From Gammaproteobacteria bacterium (GTDB taxonomy: Bacteria > Pseudomonadota > Gammaproteobacteria > Steroidobacterales > Rariloculaceae): 34,856 nucleotides of DNA. Below the pieces are notes generated by a model, which was not told where the DNA came from, made no database searches, and was given only the letters and a program-made list of their open reading frames with translations. This document shows, in pieces, positions 8,429 through 18,794 of this stretch. Every line of letters starts with the position of its first letter. Positions within the stretch are counted from its first letter, which is position 1. A program made the position numbers and the translations under genes. The stretch lies in the NCBI GenBank assembly GCA_022820625.1, contig JAJEFE010000160.1, positions 1 through 34,856 on the forward strand, given 5' to 3'.

Positions 8429-9955
8429 CTAGGCCCTGAGCTTTCGCGACAACTCCCAGCGCTCTGCAATGCTGGCGTCCGAGCGGTGCTCGATCTCGGC
8501 CTCCGCACCAACTTCCAGAATCTGCAGGGTATCGGTTCCTCCGGAAACGCCCCGCTGCCCTCCCGCAGTAAACAGTACCAGGTCCCCCTTGGAAACGATC
8601 CTTTCCGAAGCGAGCACCTGGATCGCCGTCCGATAGACTTCGCTGGGCTCAGTTTGGCACACGTCGAAATTTGCTGGATAGACGCCGCGATAAAGGGTGA
8701 CCCGGCGGCGCGTCGTCTCGTGCCGGGTGAAGGCGAATATGGGGATGTCGCTGCGAACCCGCGACATCCACAACGCCGTGGATCCCGACTCGGTAAACGC
8801 GATGATGGCCTTGACGTTCAGGTGGTTGGCTGTGTACATGGCCGCCAGCGCGATGGCCTCGTCCACGCGGCTGAAGATCTCCTCCGGCATGTAGCTCTCG
8901 GGCCGGCGCACGGTTTCGTGCCGCTCCGCACCGATGCACAGCGAACTCATGGTACGCAAAGCCTCTGCAGGATAGCGGCCGATGGCTGTCTCCGCGGACA
9001 GCATGACCGCATCGGTGCCGTCCATGACCGCATTGGCCACGTCGGAGACCTCCGCGCGGGTCGGCGACGGGTTGTTGATCATGGACTCCAGCATCTGCGT
9101 GGCGGTGATCGACACCTTGTTGCGATTGCGTGTCTCCATGATCAGGCCCTTCTGGAGGCTCGTCATTGACGCGTAGCCCACTTCAACCGCCAAATCGCCG
9201 CGCGCCACCATGATCACGTCGCTGGCGTCGATGATCTCCTCGATGTTCTCCACGGCTTCCGCGCGCTCGATCTTGGCGCAGATCAGGCCGTGCCCGCCGG
9301 CGGCATGCAGCAATTCCCGGGCTTCCTCGATGTCGGCAGCGTTTCTGGCGAAGGACACCGACACGTAGTCCACTCCCAGCCGCGCCGCAAGATCGATATC
9401 CTGCCGGTCCTTGTCAGAGAGCGCCGGAGCCGACAACCCCCCGCCCCCCTTGTTCAAGCCCTTCTTGTTGGTCAGCGTGCCGCCACGCTGCACCCAGCAG
9501 CGCACTTCTGTGCCTTCGACCTTGTAGACCTCAAGGACAATCTGACCGTCGTCGAGAAGCAGCATATCGCCGGGAACGACATCCTTGACCAGATCACGGT
9601 ATTCGACGCTGACCCGGGACTCGTCGCCCGGGCCGGCGTCCGGAGCGGTGTCCAATATGAATCGCTGGCCTTCCCCAAGCACCGCGACGCCCTTGGCGAA
9701 TCGTTCGATGCGAATCTTCGGCCCCTGGAGATCGCACATGAGCCCGACGTCCCGCCCGATCCTTGCAGAGATGTCGCGAACCTGCCTGACCCGGTCCGAG
9801 TTCTGCTGCGTCGTGCCGTGGGAAAAGTTGAGCCTCAGTACATCCGCACCTGCAAGGAGCAGCGACTCCAGCACCTGCGGATCATCCGTCGCCGGCCCCA
9901 GCGTGGCGACGATCTTGGTTCGACGCCTGAATTCGGAAGTCTCGTACGAGTCCAA
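8429..9955 (-). CDS. pyk: Pyruvate kinase
   Basis: Pyruvate kinase converts phosphoenolpyruvate and ADP to pyruvate and ATP. The 508-residue protein starts with RRTKIVATLGPATDD, has LRLNFSHG, the Mg/K-binding region LICAKIERAEAVENIEEIIDASDVIMVARGDL, the signature MLESMINNPSPTRAEVSDVANAV (read in parts) and a C-terminal regulatory domain ending near GGTDTLQILEVG. It is complete, slightly longer than most family members. The ATG has a Shine-Dalgarno (GGAAGGGAG) upstream. It follows pgk by 78 bases, where a TATAGT hexamer could give a separate promoter. Type I versus type II was not resolved. Confidence 0.96.
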   Translation of the reverse strand: MDSYETSEFRRRTKIVATLGPATDDPQVLESLLLAGADVLRLNFSHGTTQQNSDRVRQVRDISARIGRDVGLMCDLQGPKIRIERFAKGVAVLGEGQRFILDTAPDAGPGDESRVSVEYRDLVKDVVPGDMLLLDDGQIVLEVYKVEGTEVRCWVQRGGTLTNKKGLNKGGGGLSAPALSDKDRQDIDLAARLGVDYVSVSFARNAADIEEARELLHAAGGHGLICAKIERAEAVENIEEIIDASDVIMVARGDLAVEVGYASMTSLQKGLIMETRNRNKVSITATQMLESMINNPSPTRAEVSDVANAVMDGTDAVMLSAETAIGRYPAEALRTMSSLCIGAERHETVRRPESYMPEEIFSRVDEAIALAAMYTANHLNVKAIIAFTESGSTALWMSRVRSDIPIFAFTRHETTRRRVTLYRGVYPANFDVCQTEPSEVYRTAIQVLASERIVSKGDLVLFTAGGQRGVSGGTDTLQILEVGAEAEIEHRSDASIAERWELSRKLRA

Positions 9956-9981
9956 TAAATGCTCCCTTCCTGACCGGGATC

Positions 9982-9987
9982 ACTATA
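9982..9987 (-). promoter_or_regulatory. Possible -10 element upstream of pyk
   Basis: TATAGT on the minus strand lies about 27 bases before the pyk ATG, in the 78-base gap after pgk. No convincing -35 hexamer sits at the usual distance, so this is a weak candidate for an internal promoter. Confidence 0.25.
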
Positions 9988-10033
9988 CCGTAGCCGCGAT
10001 AGCGTCGCCCTTATACCGTTGATTTGTTGCGGT

Positions 10034-11221
10034 TCAGTTTCGGCCATCAGCGCCGGCTCGCGCCTTGAGCGCCGCCACAGCCGGCAGTTCCTTGCCCTCA
10101 AGGAACTCCAGAAAGGCGCCACCTCCTGTGGAGAGGCAGGAAATGTGGTCGCGTACGCCGAACTGCTGGATCGCCGCCAGCGTGTCGCCGCCCCCAGCGA
10201 TGGAAAATGCACCGCTGGCCGCAACGGCCTTGCTGACCGCCTCGGTCCCGCGGGCGAATTCCGGATGCTCGAAGACGCCCACCGGCCCGTTCCAGAGAAT
10301 GGTGCCGGCCCGTTGAAGACGGCTGGCGTATTCCTCCGCGGTCTGCGGGCCAATGTCCAGGATCATTTCATTGGCGCCGACGTCGCTCATGCCGCGAGTC
10401 AATCCACGGGCGGTCTCATCCAGGGACTCGGCGACGACTACATCCGATGGCAGGGGGATGTCCGCAGCGCCGAATTCACCGTCCAGCAACCGGCGAGCGA
10501 ATTCCAGCATCGCCGGCTCGTGCAGGGAACGCCCTACCGGGTGACCCGCTGCCGCGAGCAGCGTATTGGCGATGCCGCCGCCGAGGATGAGTGCGTCCAC
10601 CTTGCCGGCCAGTGTCTGCAAGACCCCCAGCTTGGTAGAAACCTTGGAACCACCGACGATGGCGACAGTGGGCGCTTGGGGCTGCTCGAGCGCAGCCGTC
10701 AGCGCCTCGAGTTCCCTGACGAGCAACGGCCCGGCGCAGGCCACCGGCGCCAATCGCGCCACGCCGTGAGTGCTGGCGTGGGCGCGGTGCGCCGACCCGA
10801 AGGCGTCCATCACAAAAATGTCGCACAGCGCCGCCAGTCGAGCCGCGAGTTCCGGATCGTCGGCCTTTTCGCCGCGCTCGAAGCGCACGTTCTCAAGTAG
10901 CGCCGCGTGGCCCTGCCCGACCTCCACGCCCCGCGCCCGGCAATCCACCAGTTCGACCGGCTGGCGGAGCAGTTCGCTGAGCCTACGGGCGACTGGGCGA
11001 AGGGAAAAAGCCTTGTCGAAACGACCCTCCACCGGCCTGCCCAGGTGGGACATGAGGGTGACGCGCGCACCCTGCTTCAGGGCGAATTCGATGGTCGGCA
11101 ACGCGGCTGCGAGGCGCGCGTCGCTCGCCACGGCGCCGTCCCTGATTGGTACATTGAGATCCTCACGGATCAGCACCCGCCGACCTGCCAGCGGGATATC
11201 CACCATGCGCTTGATGTCCAT
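10034..11221 (-). CDS. pgk: Phosphoglycerate kinase
   Basis: This enzyme interconverts 1,3-bisphosphoglycerate and 3-phosphoglycerate with ADP/ATP. The 395-residue product has the N-terminal signature [47 protein letters not shown], the hinge region [16 protein letters not shown], and the nucleotide-binding WNGPVGVFE and [17 protein letters not shown] near the C-terminus. The length is normal. The ATG at 11221 was picked because it lies 20 bases after the gap stop and has an AAGG ribosome binding site. The open frame continues upstream to 11992 only because it reads antisense-like sequence of gap, so the fusion is not real. Confidence 0.97.
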   Translation of the reverse strand: MDIKRMVDIPLAGRRVLIREDLNVPIRDGAVASDARLAAALPTIEFALKQGARVTLMSHLGRPVEGRFDKAFSLRPVARRLSELLRQPVELVDCRARGVEVGQGHAALLENVRFERGEKADDPELAARLAALCDIFVMDAFGSAHRAHASTHGVARLAPVACAGPLLVRELEALTAALEQPQAPTVAIVGGSKVSTKLGVLQTLAGKVDALILGGGIANTLLAAAGHPVGRSLHEPAMLEFARRLLDGEFGAADIPLPSDVVVAESLDETARGLTRGMSDVGANEMILDIGPQTAEEYASRLQRAGTILWNGPVGVFEHPEFARGTEAVSKAVAASGAFSIAGGGDTLAAIQQFGVRDHISCLSTGGGAFLEFLEGKELPAVAALKARAGADGRN

Positions 11222-11241
11222 CGCCTTGCGGCGGATCTGTC

Positions 11242-12252
11242 CTATCCCACCCTGGCAAACGCCAGCGTGGTGTCGAGCATGCGGTTGGAAAAGCCCCACT
11301 CGTTGTCGTACCAGGTGCAGATCTTGACCAGGTCGCCCGACACCTTGGTCAGGCCGGAATCGAATACGGACGACGCCGGGTGATGGTTGAAATCGATGGA
11401 AACCAGCGGTTCGTCGGTGTAGGCAAGCACGCCTTCGAGCGCCCCTTCGGCCGCCGACCTGATCGCCCCGTTGACCTCCTCGACAGATGTTGCCCGTGTG
11501 CTGATGAAAGAGAGATCCACCACCGAAACGTTGATCGTCGGAACGCGGATCGCGAAACCGTCCAGACGGCCGTCCAGTTCCGGCAACACAAGCCCCACGG
11601 CGGCTGCGGCGCCGGTCTTGGTGGGAATCATCGACTGGGTCGCAGAGCGCGCCCGCCGCAAGTCCTTGTGGAACACGTCGGATAGCACCTGGTCGTTGGT
11701 GAAGGCATGAATGGTGGTCATCAGGCCCTGCTCGATCCCCACTGCCTCGTGCAGCACCTTGGCCACCGGCGCCAGGCAGTTGGTGGTGCAGGAGGCATTG
11801 GAAATGACCTGATGCGAGGCGTCGAGAATGTGGTGGTTGACACCGTACACGATGGTCGCGTCGGTGTTGGTACCTGCGGGAGCGGATACGACGACTTTCT
11901 TCGCGCCTGCATCGAGGTGAGCCGAAGCCTTGTCCTTTGTCCGGAACAGGCCCGTGCACTCCAGGACAATGTCGACGCCGAGTTCCTTCCACGGCAGATC
12001 CGCCGGATTGCGTTCCGCGAGCACCTTGACGGAATCGCCGTTCACCACGAGTTCGCCGTCGCCGACTTCGACCTGGAAAGGAAAGCGGCCGTGGGCGGAG
12101 TCGTAGCGCGTCAGGTGGGCGTTGGTCTGCGCGTCGCCGAGGTCGTTGACCGCGACGATCTGCATGTCATCGCGCCGGCCCGATTCGTAGAGCGCCCTCA
12201 GCACCATTCTGCCGATACGGCCGTATCCGTTGATCGCAAGTCTCACAGGCAT
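11242..12252 (-). CDS. gap: Glyceraldehyde-3-phosphate dehydrogenase, type I
   Basis: This enzyme oxidises glyceraldehyde 3-phosphate to 1,3-bisphosphoglycerate. The 336-residue protein begins [20 protein letters not shown], has an Asp in AVND (residue 37) suggesting NAD preference, and the catalytic motif SNASCTTNC with Cys155, then the expected HAFTNDQ and [12 protein letters not shown]. It could be confused with erythrose-4-phosphate dehydrogenase, but the next gene (pgk) and the exact SNASCTTN motif favour gap. The start has a strong GGGAGAA ribosome binding site and overlaps the last ten bases of tkt, so translation of the two is likely coupled. Confidence 0.95.
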   Translation of the reverse strand: MPVRLAINGYGRIGRMVLRALYESGRRDDMQIVAVNDLGDAQTNAHLTRYDSAHGRFPFQVEVGDGELVVNGDSVKVLAERNPADLPWKELGVDIVLECTGLFRTKDKASAHLDAGAKKVVVSAPAGTNTDATIVYGVNHHILDASHQVISNASCTTNCLAPVAKVLHEAVGIEQGLMTTIHAFTNDQVLSDVFHKDLRRARSATQSMIPTKTGAAAAVGLVLPELDGRLDGFAIRVPTINVSVVDLSFISTRATSVEEVNGAIRSAAEGALEGVLAYTDEPLVSIDFNHHPASSVFDSGLTKVSGDLVKICTWYDNEWGFSNRMLDTTLAFARVG

Positions 12253-14270
12253 GAATTTCTCCCTAGCACGCGGCGCGCCGCCTCCGTAACGGCCTCCACG
12301 GTGAAGCCGTAGTGTTCCATCACGGCCTTGCCGGGCGCCGACTGACCGAAGCTTGCCATGCCGAGCACGTCGCCCCGGCCGCTGATGTAGCGCCACCAGC
12401 AATCCCTCGCGCCGGCTTCGACCGCCAGGCGGGCGGCGCCGTTGGCCGGCAGCACATGAGAGCGGTACTCCTCTGGCTGGGCGTCGAAGACCTCGGTGCA
12501 GGGGACGGAAACGACCCGAACGCGCACGCCTTCCGACACCAGGTTCCGTGCAGCCCCGAGCACCAGTCCCACCTCAGAACCGGTTGCCATGAGGATGACT
12601 TCCGGGTCCCCGTCGCTGTCCAGCAGAATGTAGGCTCCCCTGGCGATCAGGTCGATCTGGTCGTCGGTCCGGGCGACGTGGGAGAGACCCTGGCGAGTCA
12701 GGACCAGGCTGGTGGGACCATCGAGGCGCTCCACCGCCGACCGCCAGGCGACCGCGGTTTCCACCGCATCGCAGGGCCGCCAAACCGCCATGTTGGGCAT
12801 GGCGCGCAGGCTGCTCACGTGCTCGATGGGCTGATGGGTGGGTCCGTCCTCGCCCAGGCCAATGGAGTCGTGAGTAAGGACCAGGATGGTCCTGATCCGC
12901 ATCAGCGCCGCCATGCGCAGCGCGTTGCGGGCGTAATCGGAGAACACCAGGAAGGTGCCGCCGTAGGGGATGAATCCGCCGTGCAGCGCCAGGCCGTTCA
13001 GGACCGCGGCCATGGCGAATTCGCGCACTCCGAAATAGATGTAATTGCCGGCTGCCTGTCCGGATCCGATGACCGCCGAGCCGCTGTGCAGGGTGTTGTT
13101 GGAGCCTGTCAGATCCGCCGATCCGCCGATCAGCTCGGGCAGGTGAGGTGCGAAGGCCTCCAGCGCCCGCAGCGACGCCTTTCGCGTGGCCATGTCCCTG
13201 GATTCTGCGGCAATTTCACGGATCGCGGCATCGGCGAGATCGCTCCAGTTCCCGGGAAGCCCGCCCCGAACCCGGCGCTGGAACTCCCGCGCCAGGTCGG
13301 GCCACCGTTCGGTGTAGACATCGAAGCGTTGCTGCCACTCCGCCTCCAGCGCCGCGCCCCTGGCCCGGGCGTCCCACGCGTCGCGCAGTTCATCCGGCAC
13401 GACGAAAGGCTCGTACTCCCAACCGATCTGCGTCCGTGTCGCCGCGACCTCGTCGGGCCCCAGCGGCGCCCCGTGGGTGTCCGCCGTCCCCTGCTTGTTG
13501 GGAGCGCCCCAGCCGATGAGCGTCTTGCAGCAGATCAGCGACGGCCGCGACGTCTCTGCCCGGGCGGTCTCGAGAGCGGCAATCACTGCTTCGGGATCGT
13601 GCCCGTCGACATCCTCGACCACGTGCCAGCCGTACGCGCGAAACCGCGCCGGCGTATCGTCCGTGAACCAGCCGTCGATATCGCCGTCGATGGAGACATT
13701 GTTTTCGTCGTAGACGCCGATCAGCTTGCCCAGACCCAGCGTGCCCGCCAGCGAACAGGCCTCGTGGGAGATGCCCTCCATCAGGCAACCATCGCCCATG
13801 AATACATACGTGTAGTGGTCGACGATCGTCCCGCCGGGCCGGTTGAAGGTCGCCGCCAGCGCTTTCTCCGCAAGCGCCATGCCGACCGCGTTGGCCAGTC
13901 CCTGCCCCAGCGGGCCAGTGGTGGTCTCGATGGCGATTTCAAGCTCCCGCTCCGGGTGCCCGGCCGTCCGTTGACCGATCTGGCGGAACTGCCGAATCTC
14001 GTCCATCTCCAGCGGGTACCCGCTGAGGTGCCCCAGCGCGTAAATCAGCATGGAGCCGTGCCCGTTGGAAAGCACGAAGCGGTCGCGGTCGCACCAGTGC
14101 GGATTGGCGGGATTGTGCCTTAGAAAGTCGTTCCACAGGACTTCAGCGATATCGGCCATGCCCATGGGCATGCCCGGATGGCCCGATCGCGCCGCTTCCA
14201 CCGCGTCCATTGAAAGTGCACGTATCGCGTTTGCAAGTTGCCGCCGGGGCGGCCGTATGGCTGCCGTCAT
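12243..14270 (-). CDS. tkt: Transketolase
   Basis: Transketolase moves two-carbon units between sugar phosphates with thiamine diphosphate, in the pentose phosphate and Calvin cycles. The 675-residue protein has the family N-terminus ([20 protein letters not shown]), the ThDP motif [13 protein letters not shown] ending at NNVSIDGD, the Glu-bearing cofactor region ([11 protein letters not shown]) and the Pyr-domain motif [20 protein letters not shown]. The ATG at 14270 was preferred over a TTG at 14291 because GGAGAG sits just upstream. It heads a tkt-gap-pgk-pyk unit that in many Proteobacteria is followed by fba; here an FAD oxidoreductase follows instead. Confidence 0.97.
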   Translation of the reverse strand: MTAAIRPPRRQLANAIRALSMDAVEAARSGHPGMPMGMADIAEVLWNDFLRHNPANPHWCDRDRFVLSNGHGSMLIYALGHLSGYPLEMDEIRQFRQIGQRTAGHPERELEIAIETTTGPLGQGLANAVGMALAEKALAATFNRPGGTIVDHYTYVFMGDGCLMEGISHEACSLAGTLGLGKLIGVYDENNVSIDGDIDGWFTDDTPARFRAYGWHVVEDVDGHDPEAVIAALETARAETSRPSLICCKTLIGWGAPNKQGTADTHGAPLGPDEVAATRTQIGWEYEPFVVPDELRDAWDARARGAALEAEWQQRFDVYTERWPDLAREFQRRVRGGLPGNWSDLADAAIREIAAESRDMATRKASLRALEAFAPHLPELIGGSADLTGSNNTLHSGSAVIGSGQAAGNYIYFGVREFAMAAVLNGLALHGGFIPYGGTFLVFSDYARNALRMAALMRIRTILVLTHDSIGLGEDGPTHQPIEHVSSLRAMPNMAVWRPCDAVETAVAWRSAVERLDGPTSLVLTRQGLSHVARTDDQIDLIARGAYILLDSDGDPEVILMATGSEVGLVLGAARNLVSEGVRVRVVSVPCTEVFDAQPEEYRSHVLPANGAARLAVEAGARDCWWRYISGRGDVLGMASFGQSAPGKAVMEHYGFTVEAVTEAARRVLGRNSCL

Positions 14271-14613
14271 TTGCTCTCCGGTCGATACCAACGGGTGATG
14301 TCGGGTGGTGGTGCTGAAAGACGCTGAATTGTCGCCTACGAGGATAGTCGTCGCAACAGGAATCGGTACTCGGAAATCGCTGCGCGCCGGTCACCCGCGG
14401 GCGGTCCGCCGATGCTCACCAGGTCATGGACGTGGCTGCCCCGCGTGGAAGTCCTGCCATACGGATGTGCGGAAGAACAGGCCGCAATTCTCGACCCATG
14501 GCGTACAAGAAATTGAGTCGGGACAATTGCGCCCTCTCCGGGTGCATCCACGACAGGGGTGAACGCGGTGCCGGCGACGGGCAAACCCGCCGCTGGCACA
14601 CCTCGCGGTCGCG
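14271..14613. other. Intergenic region between tkt and receptor gene
   Basis: About 340 bases with no gene I can support. The open frames on both strands lack a ribosome binding site and recognisable motifs. It must hold the tkt promoter on the minus strand and the end of the receptor transcript, but I could not pick out a convincing -35/-10 pair or a terminator hairpin with a T-run. Confidence 0.5.
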
Positions 14614-17600
14614 TCACCTCCTGTCGAAGGTATACCTGAACTGCATGACGTACTCCCTCAGCCGCCGGTTGTAGCGGGCCGACTGGTTCTGGGGAGGCTC
14701 CGTGGCCAACAGGTTTCGCGTGGCGAGGCCGAAACTGGCCGACGGCATGAACTGCCAGTTCCACTGCAGGTCCAGCAACCACTGGCCCTCCTCGTGGGTG
14801 AAGGCCTCCCTCGCCACGTCGGTAGCGAGGTCGTCGTAGTCGGCGTTCAGGCTATCCCTGTAGGAGAGGTTCAGCCGAACCCGATGGTCGCCCCGATTCA
14901 GGCTGAGCGGGAAATTACCCTGCCAGTGGGGCATGTTGTTGATGCCGTTCGAAAAGCCCATGCCGATGTTGCGGCCGATCGAGCTGCACAGATCGTTCGG
15001 GCACAGACCCTGCCGCCCCCCCTGTCCCTCCGGAAGCGGGAAATCGTACTTCGTCGTCAATGTGAATCTCGGCGAGAACGACAGCCTGCCCACCGCCGTA
15101 TCGAAGTTCATGTTTGTGTACATATCCAGAAACTCCGCATTGAGGAAATCCAGGTTCTTCGGGTATGTCACGATCAGGGCGATATTGGTCTGGTCCAGCG
15201 GCAGACTGGGATCGATCGGCTCCATGCAACCGCCTTCGGAGGCCGGGATCCAGTTGATATTGCCGCCATTGTTCTCACGGGCAAGCTCGTTCCCGTCGGC
15301 ATCGAACGTCTTCGGGATCCCGTCGTCGTAGGTGACGATACAGGTCAGGTCTCCGCCCACGACATTTGCCGTGGGGGCCACAATCCTGTCCTTGAACCGG
15401 ACCCGAACCCAGGACGCCCCGACGCTGATTCTGTCGGTCGCCCGGAAATCGAATCCCAACGAGAGGTTGTCCGAGGTCTGGGGTTGCAGGTCCGGATTCG
15501 CCCGGGTTTCGAAAGCGGCGGAAGTCCTGCCCATTGCGCCGTACGTTACGCCGTTGACTTCCACAAAGTTCGGACTGCGTCCACCGATCACGGTGGATGC
15601 GGCGCTCTGGCTGATCGAAGGACCCTTGAACGAAGTCTGCCAGGAGGCGCGCATGTTTATTCGATCCGTCGGTGTCCACAGCGCGGCGACCTTCGGCGAC
15701 AGCTCGCTGAAACCGATGTCGTAGGATTCGTTCCGGGCCGCGACCTGGACATTCAGCGTGTCGGTGAACGGCAGCGCGGACTCGAAATAAATCGACTGCA
15801 CGGCCTGCGAACCGCTGAAGTCGTTGAAAACGCCCACGCTGGCCGTCGCGCCCGCTTCGACCAGCGGGTCGACATCCCGCGCCAGCTCTTCCTCGCGCCA
15901 GGCCACGCCGGCCGCAAGACCGATCGGGCCGCCCCTCAATACACCGAACTCCCCGGTGACTCGCGCGTCCACGGTTCTCAGGTCCATGGTGAATTTATCG
16001 ACCCGGTTCGGGATCAGCCATTCGAGGAGTTCCGGATCGTTGGCGAGACCCTGCGCGGCCGCATCCGGTAGCGCCGAACTCATGAGTGGATTGTAGTAGT
16101 AGCAGCTCCCCTCCCCCCGGGCACCCGTGGCGGGATCGCAGCTGGGCCCGCCGAGGCCCTGCATGGCCAGCGGGTAACGATCCAGAATGATGTCCCTGAT
16201 CGCGTTATGGGACTGGCTCTGGCCGACGGAAGAATCCACCAGCCAAGTCCAGCCGCTGCCGATATCGCCCTCGATCCCGAATGCGACCCGCCGGAAGGCG
16301 TTCTCGTTGTACGCGTCCATTTCCGCGAGAAACGGCATCGTCTCGTTCACCGCATAGAGGGGCATGTACCTGGCCGGTGTGGCCATGCCCATCCCCATGG
16401 CCGGAGTGGCCGGCACAAAGCCGAAGTTCGGATCCACGCCACGGGCGTGCACCATCGCCGGATGGTCCGTCGGGAAGGCGTAAGCCGCTCCCAGGCTCGC
16501 CGGCACATTCGGAGTCCAGACGTTGCCCGTGCCGCCGTCCCCCCAACGATCGATATCGTCGAAGCGCTGCTGGGACATGCTGACCTCGCCGTTGATCCGG
16601 ACTGAATTCTCGAACGCATGATCGAAGTACACATAGCCCATGGCCTGCTCGACATTGTTGTTCACCAGATCGAACGCGTTGTCGAACCCGTTCGCACGGC
16701 CGCAATTCTCCGCCGGCGCCGTCGGGTTGCTGCCGGTGCCAACTTCCCGAAGCTCGCCGTCGGCCGGGTCTTCGTAGTAGGGGTAGTACGAAAACTGCCC
16801 GAACACGGGATCGCCGCACAGCGGGTCGATCCAGGTTGCGGCGCTCATGCCCATGCCGCTGGTGTAGGTGAGTCCGGCCTGCGATTCCAGCCCGACGCCG
16901 CCTTCCGGAGTCACGTCGAGTTCCTCCGCAAAGGTATCGTCTATGTCTCCGCGGCGGATCAGGTCCTCCATGTGGTACTCGACGGCGGCGATGAAGCTCG
17001 CGTTTTCGTTGCCGGCGCCGAACAGTCCCGCAAACGTGACGTTGGCGGCGGGGTCCGCCTCGAGCGTGCGGGAGTCCGCCTGGAAGTCGAATCCCCGGAA
17101 ATCCCTGTTGGTGACGAAGTTCACGACGCCGGCCACCGGGTCGGAACCGAATATCGCCGATCCGCCATCGAGCAACAGTTCCGCACGCTGCACGGCGATG
17201 CGCGGCACCAGCGAGTTGATGTCCACGCGGTTCCAGCCCGTGCCGTCGGCGGCGGGGTAGGCGACCACGCGGCGCCCGTTCAGAACGGTCAACGAGTTCT
17301 CGTCGCCCAGGCCGCGCAGGTTGATCGTGGCGACGCGCCCCGAGCGGGTCCGCGCCATGCCCCCCGCGTCAGTCTGGGCGATGTTGTCTGAACTGAAGTT
17401 CTGGGGGACGTTGTCGAAGAAATACGTTGCCAGGTCCGGGGGGGCGAATTCAACCATGTCCTCCCCCGAGTGAACGCTGACCGGAGAAGGCGAGTCGATA
17501 CCCGTGTACAGGTAGGACCCGGTGACTATGACCTCTTCGAGCTCGTCACCTTGCCCGTCCTGACCTTGCGCGTCCTGCGCCAGGACCGGTGAGACATGGG

Positions 17601-17658
17601 CCAATAAGATTGCGCTGAGGAAAGCGGCGTTGCGAAAGGTCCGTCCTTCTGAATCCAT
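14614..17658 (-). CDS. TonB-dependent outer-membrane receptor
   Basis: This is a 1014-residue outer-membrane beta-barrel importer powered by TonB/ExbB/ExbD. It has a signal peptide ending near LAQ, a short linker, a TonB-box-like segment EEVIVTGSYL, a plug domain (LRGLGDENSLTVLNGRRV, AELLLDGGSAIFGSDPVAGVVNFV) and a long barrel ending in YTF plus three residues. No N-terminal signalling domain was seen. The start at 17658 has AGGGG six bases upstream; an ATG six bases earlier is possible. Two Gly/Met clusters lie in predicted loops (around 16380-16405 and 16840-16865). It is transcribed away from the two-component system and may be the uptake arm of the neighbouring locus; substrate unknown. 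Confidence 0.93.
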   Translation of the reverse strand: MDSEGRTFRNAAFLSAILLAHVSPVLAQDAQGQDGQGDELEEVIVTGSYLYTGIDSPSPVSVHSGEDMVEFAPPDLATYFFDNVPQNFSSDNIAQTDAGGMARTRSGRVATINLRGLGDENSLTVLNGRRVVAYPAADGTGWNRVDINSLVPRIAVQRAELLLDGGSAIFGSDPVAGVVNFVTNRDFRGFDFQADSRTLEADPAANVTFAGLFGAGNENASFIAAVEYHMEDLIRRGDIDDTFAEELDVTPEGGVGLESQAGLTYTSGMGMSAATWIDPLCGDPVFGQFSYYPYYEDPADGELREVGTGSNPTAPAENCGRANGFDNAFDLVNNNVEQAMGYVYFDHAFENSVRINGEVSMSQQRFDDIDRWGDGGTGNVWTPNVPASLGAAYAFPTDHPAMVHARGVDPNFGFVPATPAMGMGMATPARYMPLYAVNETMPFLAEMDAYNENAFRRVAFGIEGDIGSGWTWLVDSSVGQSQSHNAIRDIILDRYPLAMQGLGGPSCDPATGARGEGSCYYYNPLMSSALPDAAAQGLANDPELLEWLIPNRVDKFTMDLRTVDARVTGEFGVLRGGPIGLAAGVAWREEELARDVDPLVEAGATASVGVFNDFSGSQAVQSIYFESALPFTDTLNVQVAARNESYDIGFSELSPKVAALWTPTDRINMRASWQTSFKGPSISQSAASTVIGGRSPNFVEVNGVTYGAMGRTSAAFETRANPDLQPQTSDNLSLGFDFRATDRISVGASWVRVRFKDRIVAPTANVVGGDLTCIVTYDDGIPKTFDADGNELARENNGGNINWIPASEGGCMEPIDPSLPLDQTNIALIVTYPKNLDFLNAEFLDMYTNMNFDTAVGRLSFSPRFTLTTKYDFPLPEGQGGRQGLCPNDLCSSIGRNIGMGFSNGINNMPHWQGNFPLSLNRGDHRVRLNLSYRDSLNADYDDLATDVAREAFTHEEGQWLLDLQWNWQFMPSASFGLATRNLLATEPPQNQSARYNRRLREYVMQFRYTFDRR

Positions 17659-18089
17659 GATCATCCCCTAACTCGTTGTATACCAGCAACATTCAATCCT
17701 TACAGTTTATAGAATACCCTCGCTATCATTACAACGCCGACAGATTGGATAGTGTTTAAGTGTCGACAGATAGAAGCGCAATAGAAACAAATACTTATGA
17801 GTTTGTGTTGCTTACGTGGAGAAAACGGCATTCACACTATTTTTCCTTTACAAGATTCCTTATGAATTCCTGTGTGCCATGACGAACAACGAACCTCGCC
17901 AATCGCACGTGGTATCGTGGCGCCGACCCAACCGGCTCAGCGGTCCCCGCACGCACGGGAATGCGCCTCGACTCCGGTCAGAAACGGTACGGCTGCGCCG
18001 CTGGCGAACGAGGCGCAAGACTTTTTGACAAACTTGACAATTCGTCGGCTTCGATCCCCTTTTTGCAACGTATTCTTATCGGCGTAACC
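17659..18089. promoter_or_regulatory. AT-rich divergent regulatory region
   Basis: A roughly 430-base gap separates the receptor (minus) from the response regulator (plus). The stretch from about 17690 to 17880 is clearly richer in A and T than its surroundings, with runs such as TATTTTTCCTTTA. The short open frames in it have no family resemblance. It should hold divergent promoters for both genes. A tandem repeat lies at its regulator-proximal end. Confidence 0.5.
18025..18039 (+). promoter_or_regulatory. Tandem TTGACA repeat before the response regulator
   Basis: TTGACA occurs twice with a nine-base period (TTGACAAACTTGACA), 51 bases before the regulator ATG. A similar nine-base-period TTGA repeat lies upstream of the first DUF6152 gene at 20310-20330. 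It could be a -35 element or a binding site of the regulator itself; no matching -10 at 17 bases was found. Confidence 0.35.
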
Positions 18090-18794
18090 ATGAATTCCCG
18101 CATCTTGCTGATTGATGACGATGTGCAACTGGGTGCGCTGCTCCAGGAGTTGTTCACGTCGAAAGGCTTCGCGATGGAGTTGGCCTATGATGGGGAGGAA
18201 GGCGCGGCGAAAGCCACACAGGGCGTGCACGACCTCATCATTCTGGATGTCATGCTGCCGAAGAAGGATGGGCTGACCGTATTGAGCGAGATCCGGCAGT
18301 CATCGGAAATTCCCGTGTTGATGCTGACCGCCAAGGGCGAACATACCGATCGGATCAGGGGCCTCGAGCGGGGTGCGGACGATTATCTTGCCAAACCCTT
18401 CAATCCCCGCGAATTGCTGCTGCGCGTGGGCGCCATCCTGCGACGCGGTTCGTGGAAAGACTCGGCCGAACGGGACACGCTGACCGTCGGGCCGCTGGAG
18501 TTGCGGATAAAGCAACTTGAAGCCAGCGTCGGACCCCGCCTGATCACGCTCACCGGGACCGAAGAAAGGGTGCTTGAGGAACTCATGCGCAATCCGGGCA
18601 AGGTTCAGTCCAGGGAATCACTGACGGAGCGGGCCCTGGGCCGGCCAAGGGCAGCCTACGATCGCGCGATCGACACTCATATCAGTCACCTGCGAAAAAA
18701 GCTGGGACGGGACCACCTCAAGCGGCCCGTGATACGGTGTATTCGGGGCATGGGCTATCTCCTCGTACCCGACTGGCAACCGGAAAACTCATGA
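18090..18794 (+). CDS. OmpR/CpxR-family response regulator
   Basis: This is a 234-residue two-domain response regulator. The receiver has the acidic pocket IDDD (residues 8-11), the phospho-acceptor Asp53 in LIILDVMLPKKDG, LMLTAK and the Lys of LAKPF; the C-terminal winged helix contains LTGTEERVLEELM, AIDTHISHLRKKLG and IRCIRGMGYLL. It is closest in pattern to CpxR-like regulators. The ATG at 18090 puts the receiver at the N-terminus; an upstream in-frame start at 17961 adds unrelated sequence. Its stop overlaps the kinase start as ATGA. It probably controls the adjacent receptor and exported-enzyme operon, which is inference from position and shared upstream repeats. Confidence 0.93.
   Translation: MNSRILLIDDDVQLGALLQELFTSKGFAMELAYDGEEGAAKATQGVHDLIILDVMLPKKDGLTVLSEIRQSSEIPVLMLTAKGEHTDRIRGLERGADDYLAKPFNPRELLLRVGAILRRGSWKDSAERDTLTVGPLELRIKQLEASVGPRLITLTGTEERVLEELMRNPGKVQSRESLTERALGRPRAAYDRAIDTHISHLRKKLGRDHLKRPVIRCIRGMGYLLVPDWQPENS

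Noticed and set aside
10034..11992. Apparent fusion of an unknown 257-residue domain to phosphoglycerate kinase
   Set aside because: The extra part is an alternative frame of gap; pgk has its own ATG and ribosome binding site at 11221.
12312..14123. Plus-strand open frame (603 codons) opposite tkt
   Set aside because: It is antisense to an intact transketolase; the composition is His/Arg/Pro-rich without domain motifs.
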